Both the position numbers and the translations under genes were made by a program. From Papaver somniferum (lineage: Eukaryota > Streptophyta > Magnoliopsida > Ranunculales > Papaveraceae): DNA of 64,000 nucleotides. Every line of letters starts with the position of its first letter. Position 1 is the first letter of the stretch. The notes beneath the pieces are model-generated. The model made no database searches. It had not been told where the DNA came from and worked only from the letters and a program-made list of their open reading frames with translations. The DNA is taken from contig NW_020639929.1 in the NCBI RefSeq assembly GCF_003573695.1, positions 1,578,406-1,642,405 of the forward strand. The letters run 5' to 3'. Below are positions 34,369 to 46,680 of this stretch, piece after piece.

Positions 34369-34717
34369 ACTGTAATTCTGATCTTAGAGAGATACTGGGA
34401 GAGTGATATATATGAAAATTGGATTTGTTGTTGGGATGATGGGGAATGGAAGTCATATGAGATTATTTATAAGGGAATCGTAACTGAAAAGTGAGGAGAC
34501 AAAGTACTATTTGGTAGACTTATCGGTGCTCAATCATGTACTGCTGGCACTCTGGCAGATTGTAGTGTGCTAGCTTCTTTATACACCAATTATATAAAGT
34601 GGAGTTTAGTTCCACATAATGTTTAATAATTGGTTTTGTTGGCAAATGTTCAGATAAAATGTCTGGTTTAAAGGCTAAAGAACAGGTCGAATTGGGAAGC
34701 GTACATCCACTTGATAA
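34369..34717 (-). promoter_or_regulatory. Former promoter region of DUF761 copy 1
   Basis: Parallels 57454-57810 upstream of the intact gene, including TTATAAATAATC (minus) near 34464-34476 at the position of the intact gene's TATA box. It ends at the CACTA insertion. TAA at 34715-34717 is the target duplication. Confidence 0.7.
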
Positions 34718-35509
34718 CACTACAAGAAAACCTGGCTTAAGCGACCAAAATCCCAGCAAGAGCCCATAATTTTAGTCACTTTAAGGGTTTAAGCATCCAA
34801 AGTTGCAACTGCCATAAAGTTTGGCGGCTACAAACCTGTGTCATCTAATATCTAGCCACGATCGAATGTGTTTGCTCGCTACATCACTCTTTCAAGTCAT
34901 CTATAGCATCTTGAAAAGTGCTCAGGTAGCTATTCACTTTGAGGCACCGACTCCTAGCAACTAAAAAATGAATCGGTTGGTACAACCTCTCTGAGCAACC
35001 AAGTTTAAGCGGCCACCACATGTTCAAAAGAGAAGTCAGTTTTGTAAGTAGGCATTTGAAACCGATAATGATCTCATTTTAGTTTCTTATTGGTTAGATT
35101 AGTGTCATACGGATCATGGTTGTTATCTTAGTTTACTATTAGGGGTGCACAATGTCCTGTCGGTCCGGTTTTTAGGCAAAACCATTGACCAAACCGTATA
35201 CACCTCGGTTTTCGATTTCAAAACTGCCACGGAACTGTTGATGGATCGGTTGCGTTTGAAACCGATCCTAGTCCGCTTGGTCATTTTTCTGGCTACTAAT
35301 GTTTTAACTGGTTCCAAATGAGAAAAAAAAAACAAAAGAAACCAAAAAACTATCCTACAACATGAAATAGATCTCGGAGCTTTACCGAAACCTTGAAAAT
35401 TTAAAACTATATCGATAATCCCTCCGGTCAAAAAATCTGTGGAACTTGGTCAATTATGCCGATTAACGCATCAGTTCTCATCTCGGTGAAAAATAGAAAT
35501 CAGCTTGGC

Positions 35510-36250
35510 CAAGTTGAAATTTTTGGTCTCGGATAAATTAAGTGAACTAAATGGATATCTGAGTTGACTTAATAGTCAACCATATAAACGCATGGAATCC
35601 AAGAAAAATCGAGTAACTATTGAATAAAATTGATTAATAACGGGTGAAATTCATTTGAAATTAATAGGTAATAATACAATTATACCCATGGAATCCAAGG
35701 AAAATCGTGTGGAGCGAGCGATGTTGGATAAGGTTAATATATAACAAGTTAAATTGACTAAAGAGTATGGACATTCAGCTAAAATTATCAATAACATGAG
35801 AAGTCGATGTAATCCAAGAGAAAATAGGTGAGGTTGACCAACATAAAGTAAAACTGACAGATAAAAAAAGAAATTAAATGTACTAAATGAAAATTCGATT
35901 TGATTTAATAGTTAACCATATAAACCCATTGACTCCAGGAGCAATCGAGTGATGTCGAGTGATATTGAATAAAATTGATTGATAACATGTGAAATTGACT
36001 ATAGTCAATCGGCGCATACGGTTAAAATGATGAATAATTAGACGAAAACCGATATATCTGATTGAAAATGAATGCGTCAACCAAATTTGGTAAGATTGAC
36101 CGGTAACAAATAAAATTAAATGAAGTGGATGGAAATTTGATTTGAATTAATTGGTAACCTTATAATTAAACCAATGGGAATCTAAGAGAAATTGAGTGAG
36201 GCCGAGAGAGATTGGATAACATTAATATATAACGGATGAAACCTTTTTCC
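35510..36250. repeat. Degenerate tandem repeats in the CACTA element, about 110-120 bp
   Basis: Blocks resembling CCATGGAATCCAAG(A/G)(A/G)AAAT and AATAAAATTGATT recur at about 35585, 35690, 35810, 35930 and 36170. Copies are strongly diverged. No coding content. Confidence 0.5.
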
Positions 36251-36339
36251 GGCGACTTCGAAAAAGAAAGTGGCTCCGAGGTCGAAACATGGCCGGGAGT
36301 GGACTACTATAAGTCGGAAACTATGTAAGAACGTACCAA

Positions 36340-37020
36340 TGTACAATATGCCAGAACATGATATTACTTCAAGACTTCTTGACGATATGTATACACGGTA
36401 TGCGTATAATATGCCAGAACATGGTTTGTTTAACGTTTCAGGATATATTTCGAAGGAATCTTATCTATAAATGGATGAATTCATCGTTCGTACGGAGTAG
36501 ATGCACTTATAGTAGTCCACTCACGGCAAGGTTACGATCTCGGAGCCAAGGTATGCGTACAATATGCCAGAACATGGTTTATTTAACGTTTCAGGGTATA
36601 TTCCAAAGGAATCTTACATGTAAATGGATGATTCATCATTCGTACGAAGTAGATGGACTTATAGTAGTCTACTCATGGCCAATTACGATCTCGGAGCCAA
36701 GGTATGCGTACAATATGCCAAACATGGTTTGTTTAACGTTTCAGGGTATATTCCGAAGGAATCTTATCTGTAAATAAATGAATTCATCGTTCGTACGAAG
36801 TAGATGCACTTATAGTAGTCCAATCACGCCAGGTTACGATCTCGGAGCCAAGGTATGCGCACAATATTCCAGAACATGGATTGTTTAACGTTTCAGGGTA
36901 TATTCCGAAGGAATCTTACCTGTAATGGATGAATTCATCGTTCGTACGAAGTAGATGGACTTATAGTAGTCCACTCACGGCCAGGTTACGATCGTATGCG
37001 TACAATATGCCAGAACCTTG
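36340..37020. repeat. Tandem array, about 152-bp unit, about 4.5 copies, in the CACTA element
   Basis: The block GGTATGCGTACAATATGCCA, then GTTTAACGTTTCAGG and GAATTCATCGTTCGTACG, recurs about every 152 bp. Copies are close to identical, so amplification is recent. Apparent ORFs here are repeat artefacts. Confidence 0.8.
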
Positions 37021-37510
37021 CCGAAGCTTCTTGGTTCACAGTTTGTATTCCGTTATACCACATTTGAAGTTCGAATCAACACTGAGCTTCATATTTATCG
37101 ATTTAGATGATGTATCATGCTAAGTTTGAAGTCAGAACCCTCCCAGAGCTTCTTGACTCATAGTTTGTATGTTGTTATACCACATTTGAAGTTTGAATCA
37201 AAACTAAACTTCATATTTATCGATTTCGATGATGTATCATGCTAAGTTTGTTTGAAGAAACCCTCCCGGAGGTTCTTGGCTCATAGTTTGTATGTGTTAT
37301 ACCACATTTGGAGTTCGAATCAACACTAAACTTCATATTTATCGATTTCGATAATGTATCATGCTAAGTTTGAAGTCAAACCCTCCCATAGGTTCTTGGA
37401 TCATAGTTTGTATGTTTTTATACCACATTTGGAGTTCTAATCAACACTGAGCTTCATATTTATCGATTTTGATGATGTATCCAGCTAAGTTTGAAGTCTG
37501 AACCATCATG
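37021..37510. repeat. Tandem array, about 121-bp unit, four copies, in the CACTA element
   Basis: Units with TTTATCGATTT and TATACCACATTTG recur at about 37056, 37177, 37298 and 37420. They lie directly beside the 152-bp array but are unrelated to it. Confidence 0.8.
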
Positions 37511-37999
37511 AATTTCGTGGTCCATCTCTAGTAATCTTATAACCTGAGTTTACCAGTGTGAACTAAATCTACTTCATGACCTGTATGACTTGTAAAAATT
37601 ACTTCATGACTATTCGAAATTCAAACCCGAAACACAAAAACACAAAGAGAAAGCACACAAGAAACACACCAATTATCGAATTCATTTTTCGTTTTCCGAT
37701 TCATTCTTATATTTTTTGGATTTTTTTATATCAGAATGTCGAAAATAATGTTCTAAATTTATTATATTTTTTTTGGATTTTTTTTCATGTTAAAGGTTGA
37801 TAATTAAACCGAAAACATGAGTTCGTATTAACACAAAAGAAACAAATGCGTCTCAATCCGTATGAGCATCACAAATAAAATCTCAACCGTCAGATTCTTT
37901 TCTCAATCCGTATGGCTAGATCCAACGAACTCCGTCCATCACTTCATTCACCCACCAAACCCTCCCAACCACTCGAACTCTATCTGTTTTGCTCTATCT

Positions 38000-40900
38000 T
38001 CATCTTCTCTGCTTCGTCTCCTCCATAGATCGATGACCGGCGGCATTACTTGAGAAAATCTAATTCACTTAACCCATCTTTTACTCGTCATCGCCGTCTC
38101 CTCTCCCCCTCTTCACCTGCTTCTTTGAAACTCATTTTCTCTTCTTATTCTCTCTTCTTCTTTCTTCTTTTTCGTTCTTCTTTTCTGCTCTTCTTCAGTT
38201 GAAAATCGAGAGGTCAAATTGAGTTATGGCTTGAAGAAATTTATATCGTGAGGATGTATAAAAGAAGAAGGAGTTGGTGTTTCTGCTAATTATGAAGAAT
38301 AGGATTGAGTCCTGTTATGAATCGAGAACTAGGGTTTTCTCAGTGAATCGGTAATTGAGTTAGAAATTGAGAAATTAAAGTGGGTTCGGTGAACACATTA
38401 TGATGAGGAAGAATTAGTGATTGATGTGTGAGTTTTAATGAAGATTAGAGAAGCTAAGTTTTAGGTGATTATTATTGTTTTGATTGATGCTGATTTTTTG
38501 TTTGAATTAGAGTTTGAATGTGTGTTTGGGTTTTTTTGTGAAGATATTGTGGTGGATGATTTTGCGAGTTGCAGGAATCACATTATGGATCTCTGTAAGT
38601 GGGTCTTTGTGATTATTTTTTGCGGTTTCTTGAAATTGGAACTTTAATTTTCCTGTTTTGTGTTTTGGGGCCATATGAAATTGTAATTAGGGTTTCGTTT
38701 CTCGTTTAAGTATTAGAATTGCAAGTTATCAAAGTCTTGCAGCTGAATTTCTTGTTGTGTCAGCTAATTTGTTATAGAATTTGTAACCACTTTCTAGGAT
38801 TAAGTCAGCTAATTTGTTTTATTTTGTTGTATGTAACCTCTTTCTAGGATTAATAATTGAATTTGGAGCTTCATTGGATTGAATTTGATTAAGTTATTGC
38901 AATATTTACTTCTAGTTGTATTCACTGGACTTAGGGATTGTATATCATTTCTTATTTTTGAACTTATGATTGTTTTGGATGTGTATTGGATTGGTGTAGC
39001 CGAATTTTGTGGCTGAAGAGGATGTGGAAACAGTTGAAACTGCTGGAACACAAACAGTTGTTGTTAGTCAAACTGAAGAAGATGTGGTGAGAGCTTAACC
39101 CATGGAAGTGGAAGGAAATGGAACTTTAGAGATTGGAGATCTAGCAGAGAAACTAAGTCCAAGCAAGGAGATGGAGCTGAAGTAGCAGACAATGTTGTGT
39201 TACGAAAATTGCTTGTGAGTTGAGTTATTGTAGTTTTAAATTTTAATAGAATTTTAAAACTCAAGTGATATGCAAATGGCGTAGTCTTTTGTTTTTCTTG
39301 TTTATCTTATTTCAGTTCTTAGAGAGGACCAAGATATTTCGATCCTCCAGGGACCAATTTTAATAGTACGTGCTATAATTATGGTGAAGAAGGCCATATG
39401 GGAGTAAACTGCCAAATGGAGAAGCATAAGAAATATGGTAAAGTGATTTTTGAACCACATAGACCTGAGTAAAATATTGCATTTTGGTTTCCTTGTCTTT
39501 CTCTTTTAGGGAATCTGTTTTTCTGATTTTCAAGTTCAGGATTTTGCAATTCCGAGGAATTTGTCTCCATTTTACTTATATATTTACATTTAAAAATCTT
39601 GGGGAATTGTGTTTTTCTTGATCATCGGATATACCTAAAACTTAGATGGGGTGCTGGTGGTGGTAGTAGTGGTGATGGTAGGAGAAGGAATTATGAGCCA
39701 AACACATTTGATGTTGCTGATAAATTTGCTGAATTAGGTATTACTGAAATTGAAGGAGGACAGGAGGGTATCTAGAGAGTTGTCTTGCCAGGTGAAAATT
39801 GCTAAGTTCTTTGTTTGAGTTTCTGTTTAATGATTGTTATTAGTGATGTAGATACACTTTTCTAATTTCTACTTACTCATTTTGGGTTTTGTCGCTGTTG
39901 CATATGGTGTAGCACCGATGCATCAGCGGGTTTGTTGCTCGCCCGCATACTTCTTTTGTTTGTATTCACTGGCTATGTTAGTTGGTATAATTATTTTAGT
40001 AGATTTTGGCAGTGCAGTTGATATCTTTCAGCATTTTAAAATGTCGTATATCACATCATTTGTAGCTGTATTATGTTCTTCCTTCACACACATACATGAG
40101 TTCTATGTTTTTTTTTGTAGGTGCATTTGACCTTAAGTAGTGAATGTGGCTTTTTTATTGATTGTCCATGGATAAAGTCTAACGATCCATAATTATAGCC
40201 TATGGTATTGACATCTGCTAAGTATTGAGAGAGGCACTGCCTGTTTTTTAATTGAAGCGCAATTGCTCTTTTCTACCCTGTCGTTTGTTATATACTATGA
40301 ACATTTGTGTGTCATCTATAAAGAAAATAGGTATTCTTGGTACCAACTTTGTGTTGGAAGATGACAACATGAATTATGCTTTTCCAAGCTATTTAGCTCA
40401 TCATGCCTTAGTTTCATGTTTGTTAGCTAGGGTAGCCATATTCCCTCATATACCTGCTTACAGATTTTTGTATTATTTTCGACTATTAGAATGTTCTGCG
40501 TCCATTTGTGCAGTAATTTCAGTTTCTTGTTGGCAGAGCCTGGCTTTTTCCTTTATGATTAAGTTTTAGTGTTTTTCTTTCTATTTGATTTATAGAGAAA
40601 CCCTTTTTATTTTTAATTTCAGATTTTTAAGTTGTCAGCTTACTGGATGTTTAGAAAATGCACATTATGCAAATCCAACTGAGTGAATTCAAAGAGGCTG
40701 TTTTAGAGTTTCATTCATTGTGAGGTGAAGCTCAGTCTCTGTCTAGTATTCTTGATAGAAAAGTAATTTTTACTCAAGGATAGTGTAACTATATCTTTGA
40801 TGCTTTAGTGCCAAGGCTAGTTTAATTTGTTTGTTTCAGAAGAAGATTTAAGTCTGAATATTTTAGAGTAGCTAAAGATTACAAATATTAACCTTGCAGT

Positions 40901-41830
40901 ACTTGCACAGAACTGTTATATTTTCAGCTCTAGTGATCTTATTAGCTTAAGCTCGAGTTTGTTTCAATTTCAGCTCTCGCTTATGGCTTGTTGATGGTCT
41001 GGGAGGTAGCATATTACAGTCAAGGGTGAGATAGTGAAGCAGCATATGGAATAACAAGGTGATGGTGGAGGTTGCAGCCACAACTACAGATGAGAGATTG
41101 CAAGCAGTGTTAATGTCCATAAGGTTAGTCATCCATTTCTTATTAGATTTTGTTATTTTCGATCAATTGAATATAGAGAATTTGATTACAATTTTGAAGG
41201 TTTCAGGACAATCAAATTGAACTAAAGAACTTCTAAAGAATCAAAGTAGAAGATGTCATGTACAAATCCTAAAAGGAAGGGTCTAGTAAAAATGATTAAT
41301 CTCTGAAATGATAGCTGCTCTATATTTTTTTGCTGCCATTATACCAGCTGTGATGGTAGATGCTCTATATTTTTTTGACCACAGTATTGCTTCTCAAATA
41401 GCACAGCAGAAGGAATTCAATGGGTCTTCTATTGCAGGGGAAGATTTGTTGTTGATGTTCTGTTCATGGTACTTCTGGTGATGAAGAAATGGATGACATG
41501 ATGGGTGCTGATTGTGTATGCTGAAGGCTTTTGGTTTGAGGTTATTGCACTGAATTGCTGAGAGATTCGCACAGGTGGAATGGCTGAATAAGTTTCATCT
41601 AGAGACTCACAACAAGAGCAAATGATGGCGTGCTGAGCAGCTGAGGATTGTTGGTGCTGATTCTGTAGTAGCTAGGATTGTTGGGTATCCTTCTACTTTT
41701 GCAGCCTAAACTTTGACATCAAAACCAGATCTAGAAAATACGGTATCAGGGTGAGTTTCAGAAGAAGCATGATGTAGCCTTCAAAGCTTTAAGTATTTGG
41801 TAAGAAGAAGCATGATGTAGCCTTCAAACT
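38000..41830 (+). pseudogene. Captured gene fragments, including a CCHC zinc-knuckle exon
   Basis: A CT-rich leader-like stretch (38090-38200) precedes a segment with exon-like pieces. The piece ending at 39214 reads ADNVVLRKLL before a GTGAGT donor. The next exon, 39323-39437, follows a TTCTTAG acceptor. It reads RGPRYFDPPGTNFNSTC and a knuckle CYNYGEEGHMGVNC, where the second Cys is Tyr, and is followed by a GTAAAG donor. This order (LRKLL, RGPRYFDPP, knuckle) recalls the plant CCHC zinc-knuckle family related to AIR1/2. Another exon-like piece near 39645-39770 is Gly-rich and reads FDVADKFAELG. Host exons carried inside CACTA elements are a known phenomenon. Full exon limits cannot be fixed. 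Confidence 0.55.
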
Positions 41831-42479
41831 TAAAGTATGTTGAAGAGCTTGTATTTTTATTTAATTTTTGTAAAATGAGATTGTAATTTTCCTGATTAAC
41901 AATTGATGTTGTAAATTGAATTTAATGATAATAAATTAAATTAATTTTGCATTTAGTTTGTTGTGTATTTGCTTTTTGTGTTAATTATGATTTCATTTTT
42001 TATTCAGACTGAGTCAAAATTGGTCGGAAGCCTTTAAACGAACCGGAACATTCTGTGTAATGAGCAACTAATTTTAGACAAACTCAAAGGTTATAGCAAC
42101 TAATTTCAGACAAGTTGAAAGTTTGTACCGACTAAAATCTTGTACATTCAATACTCTTGAGAAACTTATTATTAGTCAGTTAAGTTGCTCTAAACCTTTG
42201 TCAACGTAACATATTACTCGCTAAGATGGTTGAAATAAATTTAGAGCAACTCACTCTAGGATAATTGGAATAAACTGAAAGCAAGCATATTAGTTAATCG
42301 CTGATGGTAGTTGAAACATTCTTAGAGCGAGTGCCTAGCCGCTCTAGACCTATAGAGATCCCACCTTTTGCAACTCAAGAGCGAGAGCCAAATTAAGTCG
42401 CTGTAAGGGTTAGTGCGACTTAATATGGGCTTTTGCAACCAAAACTGCCCGGTTGCTTAATCCAGTTTTTCTTGTAGTG

Positions 42480-43340
42480 TAATATTTGATGTTCTTGTAA
42501 TAAAACAGTAATAACATCATAGTTAGTACACCTGTTTTAAAAAATTCATCAACATCCTTATTCCTATCAAAAATTAAAAACCAAATGTTGAGCTCATGGT
42601 GGCTAATTTTCTATCCGCTCAGTAATAAAAGGGTTAAAAAAAGGGGGGGGGGGTTATTCTTAGATATCCCCTTTCGTTTTCGAAACCAAAGTTCTCCCAT
42701 GCCTTAATTTTCTCTATGATGGTAAATGATGATGTAGACAAAGCTTTATTTCACTACCCACCCCTCTTTAAATCTTAATGCATAAGTTTAAGTATGAGTT
42801 TGTTTGCTACACGAAAGCTAGACCAAAATCTTCTTCTATCTACTTTCTATGGAAATAATTGTGTGATTGTATCCTTTAATAGATTCAAACCCTTCAATCA
42901 TTTAGTTCAGTGCTCCATTTTTATTTGTTTATTATCTATAATGAAAACATCAAAAAATAAAAACGGATATAAGTAGACGGGTTTTGTATTAGAAAGAAGA
43001 TTGACTGATTAAGGCTCAGACTTGACCATGTTCATGTTCAAAGTGTTTCGATCTTTCCTTTGATTATGATTTTTTAGGACAAAGTTTGGCAAAGACAAGC
43101 CACTATAATAAAGCGCTTAGGGAAAACAGAATCTAATTAAGCTTAATCTGATCTAACTAAAAACTCTTCGCCGAATCAGTTGCACCTTTGATCTTGGTTG
43201 GGTGCGTGAATGGTTTTATCTTCTCTTAGTGACAAATTTTTAGGTGATGTCAACTGCAAAACAGAGACTAGAAAAGACAATTTGATAGTCAAAATATTTC
43301 ATCAGATTATTCTTTCAGCAATTCTAAACATTAACACCTC
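42480..43340 (-). other. Upstream flank of DUF761 copy 1, beyond the CACTA element
   Basis: Matches about 57815-58690 beside the intact gene, with shared TTGTTTGCTACACGAAAGC and GACAAAGTTTGGCAAAGACA. Contains a G-run (about 42643-42653) absent from the other copy. The match fades near 43335, where LINE sequence begins. No ORF is supported. Confidence 0.75.
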
Positions 43341-44310
43341 TGATTTATTTTATTTTCTTTTTGATACATTCCGCAGGATTAAGGAAACCCATATCAAAAC
43401 AAAATAAAAGAAAATAAAACAACAAAACATAGAAACCAGGAGAACAGAGCTAATCAGATCTTCTCTTCCTCCTGTGATAAATCTTTTTCTCCTTGTCAAC
43501 AACCAAATTTTCCCTAAATTCAGAGGAGAAATCCTCAGGACGAACCTTCACCAATCTACTAGAAGGGTGAATACTGGCTAAACTTTCTGCTGCCCTATTA
43601 GTTTCCTTGTAACAATGCAAAATCTTCCAAGAATGCAACCTACTGCGAAGTCTTTTAATTCTTCTCCAAATTTGCAGAACATTCCAAGGGGGAACAGCAT
43701 GAGGATTAGTAAAAATATTGTACACTGCGATATACTCAGTGGCCATATGAAAATTCAACAAACTCTTATGGACAGCCATTTTCAACCCTAATTCAGCATC
43801 ATGAAGCTCGTGAGCAAGAATAGAAATAGGTAAACTACCTCCATTTGCTGTACTTAAGACTTCGGCATTATGATCACGGATAACATCCCAAAACCCTCCA
43901 GAATATTATGCATTGACCCATCTATGTTAATCATCACCTCATCCTCATAAATGTCGAACCAAGTGCAGTCAATAACTTCAGGAAGGATAAAAAGACAGTC
44001 CACACTCCATCTGTTATTTAAGTTATCATTAATCTTATTCTTGGAAGCTGCAATCTTCATTCTGACATCTGGAACCACGAGGAGACTAACCTGATCTTGA
44101 GAGTTGTATTGACCTTTGAAAATTCTTTGGTTTCGTTCACACCAAATATGATAAATGAAACCATTCAAGACCAATTTTTTAATTAAGTAGATGCGGCCTG
44201 AGTTTTTAAATTCTGAGCACACCAAGCTATTTCCTCATCCCAGTTCTGTTGCACATCTCTAACATAACCTAAATCTAAAATTAACCCCTTCCAAATCTCA
44301 CTATACAAAG
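43341..44310 (-). pseudogene. LINE (L1-type) ORF2 3' end: linker and RNase H domain
   Basis: Read right to left, 44225-43854 has FIYHIWCERNQRIF, the segment after the zinc-binding linker of plant L1-like ORF2. NIDGSMHNI and GFG follow, the start of an RNase H-like domain. After a frame change the domain continues at 43785-43450 with a degraded TEYIAVYNIF block and SWKILHCYKETNRAAESLAS. The 3' end has an A-rich tail on the minus strand (about 43343-43365). LINE ORF2 copies RNA at a nicked target; this copy is decayed. Confidence 0.8.
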
Positions 44311-44908
44311 TCATTCAGAAACTTCCAGAATCTTCTTCCAGGTTTTTCCACTGGATTGGTGGAAACGGGCCAAATCGACATGGGTTGCGGATTTGACCAA
44401 TGACCTTGACTTTGACTGGAAGGGTTGACTTTCGCTATTGACTGCAACTTTTGATCATTGATTGGAAGACTGCCTCGACTGGAGACTGGATGACAACAAA
44501 ACTGAAAACATGGATAGAGGCTGGCTGGCAGCGCGACAGAGTACTTAGATGGAAACTGGTTGGCGGCACCGCTGGCAACATGGATGAAAACTGGTTGTGC
44601 AGCACCGCTAGTAACATGGCTGAAATCTGGATGGAAACTGGCTGGGAGCACGACTTGGCAACGACCTTTGACCGATGGTTGACTTTGTCGGTTGACCTGT
44701 CCTTGACTTTGACCATCGACTGGTCGTTGAATTTTCCATTGACTTGTTGTGGACTTTGACCATTGATCGATAGTTGACTTCATGTAACACTTGGCCGGTT
44801 GGTAATGAGATGCGTCGGTTGGTTGGTCGGCAGGCTTGGATGACAGCTGAATGGTGGCCCAGAGTATACTCTGGCCCAATATGTGGCAATTTTATCATGG
44901 TACAAACG
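44311..44908 (-). repeat. Truncated 3' LTR (U3 part)
   Basis: Matches about 51740-52339 from GTTTGTACCATGATAAAATTG (minus) to the block with CCAGAATCTTCTT. The promoter, R and U5 are missing. Contains a run of TTGAC cores (44680-44780). Confidence 0.8.
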
Positions 44909-45059
44909 TCGCCCCCTCTTAACCTTCAACTTGTTGGGGGTTAAGAAGTTTTGTCTCCCTCGGTCAACCTTCCGTCGTTGTTTATGGAAATCATAATCAA
45001 GACGCCCCCAACTGAGGTTATTGTGATTGTAAGGTTGAACGATAGCAGGTGAGCACGAA

Positions 45060-46680
45060 CTATTGATGTAGACAAAAACTGGACTGAAGACCAAACTGGT
45101 CTGCAACAGAAGCGTGATACTTGACCGGAGTACTTTCTTGGACCTGAAATACAATGGTTGCAGGCGAGAGATTACCTGAACAGTTACAGGTGAAACTGGA
45201 TTGTAATAGTTGCAAAAGAGAGATGATCCGAAAAGTTACTGGTGAAAATGGATTGTAGTGATTGATGCAAAAAAAACTGTTGAAAGCGGGTTGCATCTGT
45301 TGATGCGAAACTTGGCTACAGTAGTTGATGTGAAACTGAATTGCAGCAGTTGTGTCGAACTAGACTGGTGACAATTGTTGGAAAAGATGAGCTATCCTAG
45401 TAGTTGCTGAGCTAGAATCCGTTTTGACTGTTATTGCAAGCTAAACTTGAATTTGCAGGCTGACAGTAATTTCTAACCAAACTAGGTAGCAGTAGTTGTT
45501 AGTACTAAATTGCTATCAACTACAAGATGACATGCGGCAGTTTTGAGTGAAAAGGCGACATCCATTGGTGAGACCTTCCAATCGTTGGAATTGTAAAAGA
45601 CTTTGTGTGTCGCTGGATCTCCTAGCGATCTTGGATTTGCTATTTGATCTAACAGTGATCTTCATATGTCGTCAGTAGTTATATGAATCAGGATAACAAC
45701 AGTAAAGTAAAACTAGACTGTAACAGTTCCAGCGGAAATAGAATGCAATGACTGCGGTAAATTGAACTGCGATAAACAGGACTGTGACGGCCATATATAA
45801 CTGCTACGAAGCAATAATTAGAAAAACTGGATTGCAACAGCTTCGAGCAAAGATGGACTGCAGGAGCGACGAGCAAAGCTGCACTGCAGCAACTACGATC
45901 ATCTGGACTGCAGTAGTGATGAGCAAAGATGGACTGCAGCAGCGACGAGCAAAGATACATTGCAGCAGCTGCTATCAGCTGGACCACAGGAGTTGCGAGT
46001 GACGCTAGATTGCAGCAACTGCGATCAGCTGGACGGCAGCAGCGACAAGCAAAGATGCATTGCAGCAGCTGCGATTAGCTGGACTGCAGGAGCTGCGAGT
46101 GATACTGGACAACAGCAGCTGCAATCAGCTAGACTTCAGCAGCGAAAAGCAATGCTGCACTACAGCAGCTGCAGTCAGTTGGACTTCAGCAGTGATGAGA
46201 AAAGATGCACTGCAGTAGCTGCGATCATCTAAGACTACAACAGCGACGAGTAAAGTTGGAACGCAGCTTCTGCGATCAGCTGGACTACAGGAACTACGAG
46301 TGATACTAGACTTCAGCAGCTGCGATCAGTTGAACTGCAGTATCGGCGAGCAAAGTTGCACTGCAGTAGCTGCGATCAGCTGGACCGAAGGACCTGCGAG
46401 TGATGCTGGACTACAGCAGCTTTAATCAACTGTACTTTAGTAATGACGAGCAAAGCTGCACTACATCAGGTGCGATCAGTTGAACTTCGTCAGTTGTGTC
46501 CGTCCGAGTACATCAGTTATGAGAAAAACTGGAATGCATCAGTTGCATCCAATTGAGTGCAGCAGTTGCTAAGAAACTGGACTACAACAGTTCGATCAAA
46601 TGGACTGTAGCAGTTTCTGCGGAACTGGACTACAACAGCTGCGTTCAGCTGGACTGTAGCAGTTATTAACGTTGTTGTAT
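45060..46680. repeat. CTGCAG-rich minisatellite, about 27-30 bp monomers
   Basis: Variants of AACTGGACTGCAGCAG and TGCGATCAGCTGGACT follow one another. They become most regular between 45820 and 46430, where alternating monomers form a longer period. Confidence 0.75.

Larger units (their letters stand above)
34718..42479 (+). mobile_element. CACTA (En/Spm) DNA transposon, 7.76 kb, non-autonomous
   Basis: The left end reads CACTACAAGAAAACCTGG. The right end, reverse-complemented, reads CACTACAAGAAAAACTGG. The 3-bp target duplication TAA (34715-34717 and 42480-42482) is exact and the related DUF761 segment is uninterrupted there. Subterminal regions carry repeated AAGCGACC- and AGCAACTAA-like motifs in both orientations, as expected for transposase-binding regions of this superfamily. 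No transposase ORF is visible, so mobilisation would need an autonomous relative. The orientation is arbitrary and follows the captured gene fragments. Confidence 0.9.

Noticed and set aside
45820..46680. Regular repeats suggestive of a CRISPR array
   Set aside because: The monomers abut without unique spacers of constant length, they vary in sequence, and the genome is eukaryotic. This is a minisatellite.
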